This document shows, piece after piece, positions 8,386-16,800 of a stretch of DNA of 64,000 nt. The notes under the pieces are model-generated. The model saw only the letters and a list, made by a program, of their open reading frames with translations, was not told the DNA's origin and made no database searches. The position numbers were made by a program, and so were the translations under genes. How positions within the stretch are numbered: position 1 is the stretch's first letter; each line of letters begins with the position of its first letter. The stretch comes from Pseudomonadota bacterium (GTDB taxonomy: Bacteria; Pseudomonadota; Gammaproteobacteria; Burkholderiales; Rhodocyclaceae), in the NCBI GenBank assembly GCA_018240785.1, contig JAFEFC010000031.1, positions 1 through 64,000 of the forward strand. The letters are read 5' to 3'.

Positions 8386-9210
8386 ATGGACATCTCTCTC
8401 CTCCTGATCGCGCTCGTCCTCGGCATCGTCGAAGGCCTGACCGAATTCCTGCCGATCTCCTCGACCGGCCACCTGATCATCCTCGGCGACCTGCTCGGCT
8501 ACAACGACGATGCCAGCAAAGTATTCAAGATCGTCATCCAGCTCGCCGCGATCCTCGCCGTGTGCTGGGACTACCGCGAGCGCCTGCTCAAGGTCGTGGT
8601 CGACCTGCCGCGCGAACCGGGCGCACGACGATTCGTCGGCCTGCTGATCGTCGGCTTCCTGCCCGCAGCCGTGCTCGGCCTGATGTTCCACTCCATCATC
8701 AAGGGCGTGCTGTTCAACCCGATCACCGTCGCCACAGCGCTGATCATTGGCGGCCTCATCATCTTGTACGTGGAAAAGCGCAGCTATCACCCGCGCGTCA
8801 CCTCGGTCGACGGGCTGGGCTGGGGTGATGCGCTGAAGGTGGGTTTCGCCCAGGCGCTGGCGATGATCCCGGGCACTTCGCGCTCGGGCTCCACCATCAT
8901 CGGCGGCATGATCTTCGGCCTGTCGCGCAAGACGGCGGCGGAGTTCTCGTTCTTCCTCGCCATCCCGACGATGTTCGCCGCCACCGCTTACGACCTGTAC
9001 AAGAACTGGGCGCTGCTGCACGCGGCGGACCTGCCGGTGTTCGCAGTCGGCTTCGTCGCCTCCTTCATCGCCGCGATGTGGGCGATCAAGGGCTTCATCC
9101 GCTTCATTTCCAACCACACCTTCGTCGCCTTCGCCTGGTATCGCATTGCCTTCGGCATCGTCGTGCTGGCGACCTGGAAGCTGGGGATGGTCGACTGGAG
9201 CACGCCGTGA
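8386..9210 (+). CDS. uppP: Undecaprenyl-diphosphatase UppP (BacA)
   Basis: Integral inner-membrane enzyme that dephosphorylates undecaprenyl pyrophosphate to recycle the lipid carrier for peptidoglycan and other envelope polymers; extra copies give bacitracin resistance. The 274-residue product has the two signature motifs [14 protein letters not shown] (16-29) and PGTSRSGST in the second half, with several hydrophobic segments. Length is normal. Its stop overlaps the GTG start of the next gene (GTGA), so the downstream esterase is probably translationally coupled. Confidence 0.96.
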   Translation: MDISLLLIALVLGIVEGLTEFLPISSTGHLIILGDLLGYNDDASKVFKIVIQLAAILAVCWDYRERLLKVVVDLPREPGARRFVGLLIVGFLPAAVLGLMFHSIIKGVLFNPITVATALIIGGLIILYVEKRSYHPRVTSVDGLGWGDALKVGFAQALAMIPGTSRSGSTIIGGMIFGLSRKTAAEFSFFLAIPTMFAATAYDLYKNWALLHAADLPVFAVGFVASFIAAMWAIKGFIRFISNHTFVAFAWYRIAFGIVVLATWKLGMVDWSTP

Positions 9211-9791
9211 TCATCTATCTGCACGGTTTCCGCTCCGCGCCCGCATCGGTCAAGGCACAGGCGCTCAAGCGTCACATGGAAGAGCGCGGCCTCGGCGAGG
9301 CCTTCTGGTGTGAGCAGTTGCCGGCCTCGCCGCAGGCCGCCATCGCGCGGGTGGAGGCGCAGCTCGCGTGCTGCAGGGCGCAAGGCATCGACGCGACGCT
9401 GGTCGGCAGCTCGCTGGGCGGCTACTACGCCACCTGGCTCGCCGAACGCCACGACCTGCGCGCGGCGCTGGTGAATCCGGCGATCGTCGCGCCGCTGGAG
9501 CTGGGCGCCTACGTCGGCGAGCAGACCAACATGTACACCGGCGAAACCTTCCGCTTCACCGAGACGCACATCGCCGAGCTGCGCGCGCTCGAGGTGCCGG
9601 CCATCACGCGGCCGGAACGCTACTGGCTGCTGGTGGAGACCGGCGACGAAGTGCTCGATTACCGCCACGCGGTCGCGAAGTATGCGGGCGCGCGGCACAC
9701 CGTGCTGGAAGGCGGCGACCACAGCTTCACGCGGTGGGCGGATTACCTCGACGAATTGATCCACTTTGCCGGCCTGGCTCCGGCAGCATGA
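9207..9791 (+). CDS. YqiA/YcfP-family alpha/beta-hydrolase (esterase)
   Basis: Predicted serine esterase of the YqiA family. The gene starts with GTG at 9207, overlapping the uppP stop by four bases, and encodes 194 residues beginning [12 protein letters not shown]. The alpha/beta-hydrolase triad can be read: nucleophile Ser in GSSLGG, acid in ETGDEVLDY, His in GGDHSF. The same frame is open upstream inside uppP, which I treat as spurious. The ATGA junction at 9788 links it to the following methyltransferase gene. Substrate unknown. Confidence 0.85.
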   Translation: MIIYLHGFRSAPASVKAQALKRHMEERGLGEAFWCEQLPASPQAAIARVEAQLACCRAQGIDATLVGSSLGGYYATWLAERHDLRAALVNPAIVAPLELGAYVGEQTNMYTGETFRFTETHIAELRALEVPAITRPERYWLLVETGDEVLDYRHAVAKYAGARHTVLEGGDHSFTRWADYLDELIHFAGLAPAA

Positions 9792-10642
9792 GCGGCAAGG
9801 CCACTCCCGGATTCGACCCCCGCCGCTTCAAGGCGCTGGAGCGCGCGGGCTTCAACCGCATCGCCGCGCGCTACGCCGACGGCGCGCACCTTCGCGCTGA
9901 ACTCGCCGACGCGCTGCTGGCGGCCGCCGGCCTGGCTCCGGGCCAGCGCGTGCTCGACCTCGCCAGCGGCCCCGGCCTGCTCGCCCTGCGCGCGGCTGCG
10001 CTCGTCCAGCCCGCGGGCGAAGTGCTGGCCACCGACATCGCCGAAGGCATGCTGGCCGAAGGCGCACGCCGCAACCCGCCTGGCGGCGGCCTGCACTTCG
10101 CCGCGGCCGACGCGGAGCACCTGTGCCTGGCCGACGACAGTGTCGATCGCGTGCTGGCCGGACTGGCGCTGTTCATGTTCCCGCATCCGGAGCAGGCATT
10201 GGCCGAGGTCCGTCGCGTCCTCGCGCCGGGCGGCAGCGTGACGCTGTCGGTCTGGGCCGAGCGCGATGCCGTGCCGCTGATCGCATGCGCGCAGGCCTGC
10301 ATCGCCCGCCTCCTGCCCGCGCCGAAAGTGGCGCGCCCTTCGGTGTTCCGCTTTGGCGCACCCGAGGTGCTCGAGGCCCTGTTGCGCCAGGCCGGCTTCG
10401 ACACCGTGCATATCCGGGCATGCGACTTCACCTGCCGCTTCGACAGCGCGGAGGATTACTGGCAGGCCTTCCTCGACCTCGCCGGCGGCGCGGCCGAATC
10501 GCTCGCCCGCCTGCCGGAGGTCACCCAGCAGGCGCTGCGCGCCGAAGTGTGCGCGGAGCTGGAGGCGTTTCGCAGCGGTCACGGCGCCGGCTACACGCTA
10601 CCCGCACGCGCACTGGTGGCGACCGCACGGCGTGCACCTTGA
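9788..10642 (+). CDS. Class I SAM-dependent methyltransferase (UbiE/COQ5-like)
   Basis: Predicted small-molecule methyltransferase. The 284-residue product has the SAM-binding motif I LDLASGPGLLALRAA (about 52-66), a motif II acidic region ATDIAEGML, and the post-motif segment DRVLAGLALFMFPHPEQAL typical of the Methyltransf_11 group. The ATG overlaps the preceding stop (ATGA), so uppP, the esterase and this gene form one coupled operon. It resembles ubiquinone-type methyltransferases, but I see nothing that assigns a substrate; UbiE itself is usually shorter and more conserved. Confidence 0.8.
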   Translation: MSGKATPGFDPRRFKALERAGFNRIAARYADGAHLRAELADALLAAAGLAPGQRVLDLASGPGLLALRAAALVQPAGEVLATDIAEGMLAEGARRNPPGGGLHFAAADAEHLCLADDSVDRVLAGLALFMFPHPEQALAEVRRVLAPGGSVTLSVWAERDAVPLIACAQACIARLLPAPKVARPSVFRFGAPEVLEALLRQAGFDTVHIRACDFTCRFDSAEDYWQAFLDLAGGAAESLARLPEVTQQALRAEVCAELEAFRSGHGAGYTLPARALVATARRAP

Positions 10643-10653
10643 GCTCGCGCCGC

Positions 10654-11562
10654 ATGACGACGGACACAACCGCCGCGCCACAGACCCGCCACGGAGCCCT
10701 CGCCGCACTCACCGCCTTCACCGTCTGGGGCCTGTCGCCGCTGTACTTCCGCGCCGTCGGCAGCGTGTCGCCGTTCGAGATCGTCGCCCATCGGGTGCTG
10801 TGGTCGGTGGTCTTTCTTGCCGGCCTGCTCGCGATGGTGCCGGCCACCGGCGGTTTCCGCGGCATCTGGGCGATCCGGCGGCAGCCGCGCCTGCTCGGCC
10901 TGCTGGCGCTGACGGCGATGCTGACCGGCAGCAACTGGCTCGTCTTCCTGTGGGCGATCGACGCCGGACGCCTGATCGAGGCCAGCCTGGGCTATTTCAT
11001 CAATCCGCTGGTGAGCGTGCTGCTGGGCTGGATGTTCCTCGGCGAGCGCCTGCGCCCGCTGCAGCGCGCTGCTCTCGCGGTGGCGACGGCTGGCGTGGCC
11101 TGGCGCGTATGGCAGGTCGGCAGCGCGCCGTGGATTCCGCTGTTTCTCGCTTGCACGTTCGGTGTCTATGGCCTGCTGCGCAAGCGTGCACCGGTGGAGG
11201 CGATCAGCGGCCTGTTCATCGAGACGGTGGTCACGGCACCGCTGGCCATCGCCTGGCTGGCGTGGCTGACCCACAGCGGCCAGCTCGTGTTCGGCTCGTC
11301 GCTCTATATCGACACCCTGCTGCCGCTGGCCGGTGTGCTGACCGCAGTACCGCTGGCGCTGTTCGCGGTGGGCGCCAAGCGCCTGCCGCTCGCCACCGTT
11401 GGTTTCCTGCAGTTCATCGCGCCCAGCCTGAACTTCGTGCTCGCGGTGCTGGTGTTCCGCGAACCCTTCGACAGCACGCAACTCATCGGCTTCGTGCTGA
11501 TCTGGGCCGCGCTCGCGATCTACTCGGTGGACATGGCGCGCGTGGCGCGGCGCGGCACCTGA
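10654..11562 (+). CDS. rarD: RarD-type DMT-superfamily permease (EamA)
   Basis: Inner-membrane drug/metabolite transporter of the RarD group. The 302-residue product has about ten hydrophobic segments and the family landmarks AALTAFTVWGLSPLYFRA near the N-terminus, FEIVAHRVLWS, and NPLVSVLLGWMFLGERL. The substrate is not known for the family. It follows the methyltransferase gene by 11 bases on the same strand and may end that operon. The ATG at 10654 is chosen because the frame upstream reads through the methyltransferase gene in another phase. Confidence 0.87.
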   Translation: MTTDTTAAPQTRHGALAALTAFTVWGLSPLYFRAVGSVSPFEIVAHRVLWSVVFLAGLLAMVPATGGFRGIWAIRRQPRLLGLLALTAMLTGSNWLVFLWAIDAGRLIEASLGYFINPLVSVLLGWMFLGERLRPLQRAALAVATAGVAWRVWQVGSAPWIPLFLACTFGVYGLLRKRAPVEAISGLFIETVVTAPLAIAWLAWLTHSGQLVFGSSLYIDTLLPLAGVLTAVPLALFAVGAKRLPLATVGFLQFIAPSLNFVLAVLVFREPFDSTQLIGFVLIWAALAIYSVDMARVARRGT

Positions 11563-11616
11563 ACCTGGCCAAAGTGCGGGCAGGGGCACAAACCGAAACT
11601 TCGGCAGGCACCCGAA

Positions 11617-11633
11617 TCCAGTAAACTACTGGA
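11617..11633 (+). repeat. 17-base palindrome in front of the RNase gene
   Basis: TCCAGTA (11617-11623) and TACTGGA (11627-11633) form a perfect 7-base inverted repeat around AAC, 19 bases before the first possible start of the exoribonuclease gene. It contains a -10-like TAAACT (11622-11627). It could be an operator or, if transcribed, a short hairpin near the start of the message. Confidence 0.4.
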
Positions 11634-11651
11634 CTTGCTTTTCACTGGCGG

Positions 11652-13556
11652 ATGCCGATGTTCGTGCTTTTCGAAGAGGACGGTGCCTTCAAGGCCGGAA
11701 CCATCCTCGCTGACAACGATGCCACGCTGCAGGTGGAGACGACCCACGGCAAGCGGGTCAAGCTCAAGCGCGCGAACGTGCTGCTCAACTTCCGCGAGCC
11801 CGCCCCTGCAGACCTGCTGACGCGCGCCGAGACCGGCGCCGAGGAGCTGGACCTCGAGTTCCTGTGGGAAGTCTGCGGCGACGAGGAATTCGGCTTCACC
11901 GAGTTCGCTGCCGAGTACCACGGCCACCCCCCGTCCGCGGTGGAGGCGGCCACCGTGCTGCTGCGCCTGCATTCGGCGCCGATCTGGTTCCACCGCAAGG
12001 GCAAGGGGCGCTTTCGCAAGGCGCCGGCCGACATCCTGCAGGCAGCGCTCGCCGGGTTGGAGAAGAAGAAACAGCAGGCTGCGGCCATCGAGCACATGCG
12101 TGCCGAACTCATCGAAGGTCGCATGCCCCCGGAACTTGCTTCGCTGCTGCCGCAAGCCTTGTACCGTCCCGACCGCAACCGCCTCGAGATCAAGGCGCTG
12201 GAGGCGGCCTGTGTCGACAGCGGCCTGTCCGCCCCGCGCCTGCTGCTGAAGTGTGGTGCGCTGGCCTCGAGCTACGACTTCCACTACAACCGCTTCCTGT
12301 TCGATCAATTCCCCGACGGGCCGGCCTTCCCCGCCTACGAGCCGCCGGTGGAACCCGGCGACCTGCCGCGCGCCGACGTGGTCGCATTCTCGATCGACGA
12401 CGCCTCGACCACCGAGATCGACGATGCCTTCTCGGTGACGCCGCGGCCCGAAGGCGGCTGGCGCATCGGCATCCACATCGCCGCGCCGGCGCTGGGCTTC
12501 GCGCGCGGCTCCTCGCTCGACGCGATCGCGCGTCAGCGGCTTTCAACGGTGTATATGCCGGGCAACAAGATCACCATGCTGCCGGACGAGGTGGTGTACG
12601 CCTTCACCCTCGCCGAAGGCCGCGACTGCCCGGCGGTATCGCTGTACCTCGACGTCACGCCCGGGCTCGCCATCGTCGGCGAGGAGTCGCGCGTCGAGCG
12701 CGTGCCCATCGTCGCCAACCTGCGCCACCACGACATCGAGCCGGTGTTCAACGACCGCACGTTGCTGGAAGGCGGCCCCGAATTCCGCTGGAAGCGCGAG
12801 CTCACCGTGCTGTGGGATCTGGCCACGGTACTCGAAGCCGGTCGCGGCAAGGCCGCCGGCAACGAGGACCGCGTCGATTACAGCTTCAGCGTGGACTGGA
12901 CGCAGCACACTGCCGACGGCCCCGGCCACATCAGCATCGGCCGGCGCCTGCGCGGCTCGCCGATGGACAAGCTGGTGGCCGAGCTGATGATCCACGCCAA
13001 CATGACCTGGGGCAAGCTGCTCGACGAGGCCGGCGTGCCCGGCCTGTATCGCGCGCAGGGTGGCGGCAAGGTGCGCATGACCACCGTCGCCGCGCCGCAT
13101 GAAGGCCTCGGCGTGGACTGCTACGCCTGGTCGAGTTCGCCGCTGCGCCGCTACGTGGATCTGGTCAACCAGTGGCAGATCATCTCGGTGCTGCGCGGCG
13201 ACGAGCCGGCCTTTGCACCGCGCTCGGCCGAACTGATGGCCGCGCTGCGCGACTTCGAACTTACCTACGCCGAGTACGCCGAGTTCCAGCGCCAGATGGA
13301 GCGCTACTGGTGCGTGCGCTGGCTGCGCCAGCACGGCCTCGGCCCGGTCGAAGCCACCGTGCTGCGCGAGAACGTGGTGCGCCTGACGCAGGTCCCGCTC
13401 GTGTTCAAGGTGCCGTCGATGCCGCTGCAGATGCCGGGCAGCCAGGTCAGGCTGAACGTCGAGCACACCGACCTGTTCGACGTGGACGTGGAGGCGCGCT
13501 TCGTGCAGATCCTGTCCGAGCCGCAGGCACCGGCCGAATCGGACTACGTCGGCTGA
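11652..13556 (+). CDS. RNB-domain exoribonuclease (RNase II family)
   Basis: Predicted 3'-5' exoribonuclease for mRNA turnover. The 634-residue product (or 632 from the second ATG) has an N-terminal region of about 220 residues, then the RNB catalytic core beginning SIDDASTTEIDDAFSV, where the acidic residues (SIDD, then EIDDA) match the metal-binding pattern of RNase II/R, and a C-terminal SSSPLRRYVDLVNQWQ segment. It lacks a clear basic RNase R tail and has RNase II length. It is followed by a tonB-like gene seven bases later. A palindrome overlaps its probable promoter. Confidence 0.88.
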   Translation: MPMFVLFEEDGAFKAGTILADNDATLQVETTHGKRVKLKRANVLLNFREPAPADLLTRAETGAEELDLEFLWEVCGDEEFGFTEFAAEYHGHPPSAVEAATVLLRLHSAPIWFHRKGKGRFRKAPADILQAALAGLEKKKQQAAAIEHMRAELIEGRMPPELASLLPQALYRPDRNRLEIKALEAACVDSGLSAPRLLLKCGALASSYDFHYNRFLFDQFPDGPAFPAYEPPVEPGDLPRADVVAFSIDDASTTEIDDAFSVTPRPEGGWRIGIHIAAPALGFARGSSLDAIARQRLSTVYMPGNKITMLPDEVVYAFTLAEGRDCPAVSLYLDVTPGLAIVGEESRVERVPIVANLRHHDIEPVFNDRTLLEGGPEFRWKRELTVLWDLATVLEAGRGKAAGNEDRVDYSFSVDWTQHTADGPGHISIGRRLRGSPMDKLVAELMIHANMTWGKLLDEAGVPGLYRAQGGGKVRMTTVAAPHEGLGVDCYAWSSSPLRRYVDLVNQWQIISVLRGDEPAFAPRSAELMAALRDFELTYAEYAEFQRQMERYWCVRWLRQHGLGPVEATVLRENVVRLTQVPLVFKVPSMPLQMPGSQVRLNVEHTDLFDVDVEARFVQILSEPQAPAESDYVG

Positions 13557-13563
13557 CCGCAGC

Positions 13564-14466
13564 ATGCGCGTGGCCACGCCCGCCCTCCCATCGCCGCTCC
13601 GCCGAGCGGACGCCGGTGCGCGGTCCCGCGTCAGCCGGCGGCTGCGCATCGCGCTGGCGATCTCGCTCGCGCTGCACGCGCTGGTGCTGAGCCTGCAGTT
13701 CCGCCTGCCCGACCCCAAGCCGGTGCACGATCGCGGGCTGGAGGTGGTGCTGGTGAACGCCCGCCATGCGAAGGCGCCGGACAAGGCCGACGTGCTGGCC
13801 CAGGCCAACCTTGCCGGCGGAGGCACCAGCGAGCAGAAGGTCCGCCCGAAGTCGCCGCTGCCGCCCCAGAATGCGCGCCGCGACGGCGATGCGCTGGTCG
13901 AGCAGAAGCGCCGCCAGCCGCAGCCCGAGGTGGCGCAGCAGCAGGTGCTGACACGCAGCAAGGCCGCCACCGCGGTCGCCAGCCGGCCGCAGCAGACGGA
14001 GCAGCCCGCTCCGACGGCCGCCGTCAGCGGCCTCGACCTGCTCGACAGCGCCGCCGCCGTCGCCCGCCTGGAGGCGCAGATCGACCGCAACCTCGAGGAG
14101 CTCGGGCGGCGCCCGCGTACCCAGTTCATCGGTGCGCGCGCACGTGAATACCGCTTCGCGCAATACGTCGAGGACTGGCGGCAGAAGGTGGAGCGCATCG
14201 GCACGCTCAACTACCCGGAGGCGGCGCGCGGCAAGCTGTACGGCAGCCTGCTGCTGTCGGTCACGATCCGCGCCGACGGCTCGGTGGAACGAATCGGCGT
14301 GCATCGAAGTTCGGGGCACAAGGTGCTGGACGAGGCGGCGATGCGCATCGTCAAGATGGCCGCCCCCTATGCGCCCTTTCCGCCCGAGATCCGGCGCGAC
14401 ACCGACATGATCGAGATCACGCGCACGTGGACCTTCACCAACGCCGACGAGGTGCGGGCGAATTGA
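13564..14466 (+). CDS. TonB-family energy transducer (TonB C-terminal domain)
   Basis: Periplasm-spanning protein expected to couple the proton motive force to outer-membrane receptors. The 300-residue product has one N-terminal membrane segment (about residues 28-48, IALAISLALHALVLSL), a long Lys/Gln/Pro/Ala-rich periplasmic stretch, and a C-terminal TonB domain (YPEAARGKLYGSLLLSVTI, then GSVERIGVHRSSG). No exbB or exbD is adjacent, so it either borrows distant ExbBD proteins or serves an envelope role. It lies between the RNase gene and mtgA. It could support the receptor encoded at 16801-19122, but nothing in the sequence proves that. Confidence 0.82.
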   Translation: MRVATPALPSPLRRADAGARSRVSRRLRIALAISLALHALVLSLQFRLPDPKPVHDRGLEVVLVNARHAKAPDKADVLAQANLAGGGTSEQKVRPKSPLPPQNARRDGDALVEQKRRQPQPEVAQQQVLTRSKAATAVASRPQQTEQPAPTAAVSGLDLLDSAAAVARLEAQIDRNLEELGRRPRTQFIGARAREYRFAQYVEDWRQKVERIGTLNYPEAARGKLYGSLLLSVTIRADGSVERIGVHRSSGHKVLDEAAMRIVKMAAPYAPFPPEIRRDTDMIEITRTWTFTNADEVRAN

Positions 14467-14497
14467 ACCGGTACGGCGCGCGCCGCGGGGCACGGCC

Positions 14498-15190
14498 ATG
14501 AGCGTGGCGCTGCGCTGGATCGGGCGTGCGCTGGTGATCGCGCTGGCGCTGCTGATCGTGTGGCAAATCGTGCTGCTGACCCAGGTCATCTGGTGGAGCC
14601 GCTTCGACCCGGCGAGCACCAGCTTCATGCGGCTGCGGCTGGCGGAGCTGCGCGAGAAGGATCCCGGCGCCACGCTGCGCCACCAGTGGGTTCCCTACGA
14701 GCAGATCTCGGTGCATCTGAAGCGTGCGGTGATCGCTGCCGAAGACGACAGCTTCGTCGACCACGAGGGCTTCGACTGGGAGGGCATCGAGCGCGCGCTG
14801 GAAAAGAACGAGAAGAAGGGCCGCGCGGTGGCCGGCGGTTCGACCATCAGCCAGCAACTGGCCAAGAACCTCTTCCTGTCGCCGTCGCGCAGCTACCTGC
14901 GCAAGGCCCAGGAGGCGGTCATCACGGTGATGATCGAACAGTTGTGGAGCAAGCGGCGCATCCTCGAGGTGTATCTCAACGTCGTCGAGTGGGGCGACGG
15001 CATCTTCGGCGCCGAGGCGGCGGCGCGGCGCTATTACGGCGCTCCCGCAAGCCGCCTGGGCCCGTCCGAAGCTGCCCGGCTGGCGGTGATGCTGCCCAAT
15101 CCGCGGCGCTACGAGCGCAGTTTCGGGCCGCGCCTTGCAGCCCATGCAGAGCGCATCCGACGCCGCATGGTCTATTCGCAGGTGCCTTGA
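14498..15190 (+). CDS. mtgA: Monofunctional peptidoglycan transglycosylase MtgA
   Basis: Inner-membrane glycosyltransferase that polymerises lipid II into glycan strands. The 230-residue product has one N-terminal membrane anchor (about 8-30) and the GT51 motifs AAEDDSFVDHEGFDW (with the catalytic Glu), GGSTISQQLAKNLFL, and KRRILEVYLNVVEWGDG. Length is normal. It follows the tonB-like gene by 31 bases. In related genomes aroE commonly sits next to mtgA; it is not present here. A GC-rich region followed by five T residues (about 15217-15242) after the stop may end the transcript. Confidence 0.95.
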   Translation: MSVALRWIGRALVIALALLIVWQIVLLTQVIWWSRFDPASTSFMRLRLAELREKDPGATLRHQWVPYEQISVHLKRAVIAAEDDSFVDHEGFDWEGIERALEKNEKKGRAVAGGSTISQQLAKNLFLSPSRSYLRKAQEAVITVMIEQLWSKRRILEVYLNVVEWGDGIFGAEAAARRYYGAPASRLGPSEAARLAVMLPNPRRYERSFGPRLAAHAERIRRRMVYSQVP

Positions 15191-15316
15191 GGCACGAGGC
15201 GCCGGGGGCGAGGCGCCCGGTCGGGCATTTTTCGCGCCGTAACACGATCGGGGTCGCGTGCGCGGGGGCGAGTCCGTAGAATTCCGGCTTTCCGCCTTCC
15301 GCCGGCCTTTTGCGCG

Positions 15317-16759
15317 ATGACCGAGCACGACGATCACCACCCTGACGACGTCCAGCAGCACCTGCGCGAAGTGCAGGAGCTGCTCACGCGGCAGAAGGTC
15401 GTGGAAGAGCTTGTCCATCGCCAGGACATGCCGCGCCACGAGCTGGTCGAGAACCTCGTGCACAAGCAGCACGAGGTCGGCCTGCGCGCCAAGCTGGACG
15501 CACTGCACCCGGCCGACATCGCCTACATTCTGGAGGCGCTGCCGCTCGACGAGCGCCTGTACGTCTGGGAGCTGGTCAAGGCCGAGCGCGACGGCGAGAT
15601 CCTGCTCGAAGTCTCGGATGCGGTCCGTGAATCGCTGATCGAGACGATGGCGCCGGAGGAGCTCAAGGCCGCGGCGGAAACGCTGGACGCCGACGAGCTC
15701 GCCGACCTCGCGCCCGACCTGCCGCCCGAAGTCATCCAGGACGTCTTCCAGTCGCTCGACAGCGAAGGGCGCGAGCAACTGCGCGCGGCCATGTCCTACC
15801 CTGAGGATTCGGTCGGGGCGCTGATGGACTTCGACATGGTGACCGTGCGCGAGGACGTCAGCCTCGAAGTCGTGCTGCGTTACCTGCGCCGCTTCGACGA
15901 CCTGCCGGACCACACCGACAAGCTGTTCGTGGTCGATCGCGACGATCGCCTGAAAGGTATCCTGACGCTGGAATCGCTCCTCATCACCGACCCGGAAGCG
16001 TCGGTCGCCGACGTGATGCGCCGCGAGCCGGTGATCAGCTTCACGCCGGAAGACGACGCCGGCGAGGCCGCGCAGGCCTTCGAGCGCTACGATCTGGTGT
16101 CGGCGCCGGTGATCGACAAGGACAAGCGCCTGATCGGCCGCCTCACCGTGGCCGACGTCGTCGACTACATCCGCGAGGAATCCGAGGCCGAGATCCTGAG
16201 CCAGGCCGGCCTGCGCGAAGAGGAAGACATCTTCGCCTCGGTGTGGGACTCGGTGAAGAACCGCTGGGCGTGGCTGGCGATCAACCTCGTCACCGCCTTC
16301 GTCGCGTCGCGTGTGATCGGCCTGTTCGAAGGATCGATCGGGAAGCTCGTCGCACTGGCGACGCTGATGCCCATCGTCGCCGGCATCGGCGGCAACTCGG
16401 GCAACCAGACGATCACGATGATCGTGCGTGCGATCGCGATGGGTCAGGTCGATCCGTCGGCCATGCACCGCCTGCTGCGCAAGGAGCTTGGCGTGGCGCT
16501 GGCGAACGGGCTGCTGTGGGGCGGCATCCTGGGTGCTGCCGCCTGGTCGCTGTACGGCAGCATCTCCCTCGGCCTGGTGATGACGGCGGCGATGACGCTG
16601 AACCTGCTGCTCGCCGCCACTGCCGGAGTGCTGATTCCGATGATGCGCCAGCGCCTGGGCGCCGATCCGGCGGTCGGCGGCTCGGTGATGATCACCGCGG
16701 TGACCGACTCAGGCGGCTTCTTCATCTTCCTTGGGCTGGCGACGCTGTTCCTGCTGTAA
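15317..16759 (+). CDS. mgtE: Magnesium transporter MgtE
   Basis: Dimeric Mg2+ channel of the inner membrane, gated by cytoplasmic Mg2+. The 480-residue product has the expected order: N-terminal acidic superhelical domain (about 30-165), two CBS domains (about 170-300, with DDRLKGILTLESLL and DKRLIGRLTVADVVDYI), a connecting helix, and five C-terminal membrane segments with GGNSGNQTITMIVRA. Length is normal. No Mg2+ riboswitch is recognisable in the 127-base leader, although a -10-like TAGAAT lies about 35 bases before the ATG. It converges on the receptor gene, 41 bases apart. Confidence 0.95.
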   Translation: MTEHDDHHPDDVQQHLREVQELLTRQKVVEELVHRQDMPRHELVENLVHKQHEVGLRAKLDALHPADIAYILEALPLDERLYVWELVKAERDGEILLEVSDAVRESLIETMAPEELKAAAETLDADELADLAPDLPPEVIQDVFQSLDSEGREQLRAAMSYPEDSVGALMDFDMVTVREDVSLEVVLRYLRRFDDLPDHTDKLFVVDRDDRLKGILTLESLLITDPEASVADVMRREPVISFTPEDDAGEAAQAFERYDLVSAPVIDKDKRLIGRLTVADVVDYIREESEAEILSQAGLREEEDIFASVWDSVKNRWAWLAINLVTAFVASRVIGLFEGSIGKLVALATLMPIVAGIGGNSGNQTITMIVRAIAMGQVDPSAMHRLLRKELGVALANGLLWGGILGAAAWSLYGSISLGLVMTAAMTLNLLLAATAGVLIPMMRQRLGADPAVGGSVMITAVTDSGGFFIFLGLATLFLL

Positions 16760-16800
16760 GGCTGCAGCGCCCCCTGCGCCGCCCCGGCCCCTGTGCCGGC

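Noticed and set aside
15317-15440. Search for an Mg2+ riboswitch before mgtE
   Set aside because: The leader is short and GC-rich, and I see no conserved M-box helices.
14435-16468. A 677-codon minus-strand frame opposite mtgA and mgtE
   Set aside because: Both real genes are unmistakable. The antisense product has the low-complexity Arg/His/Asp composition of a shadow frame.
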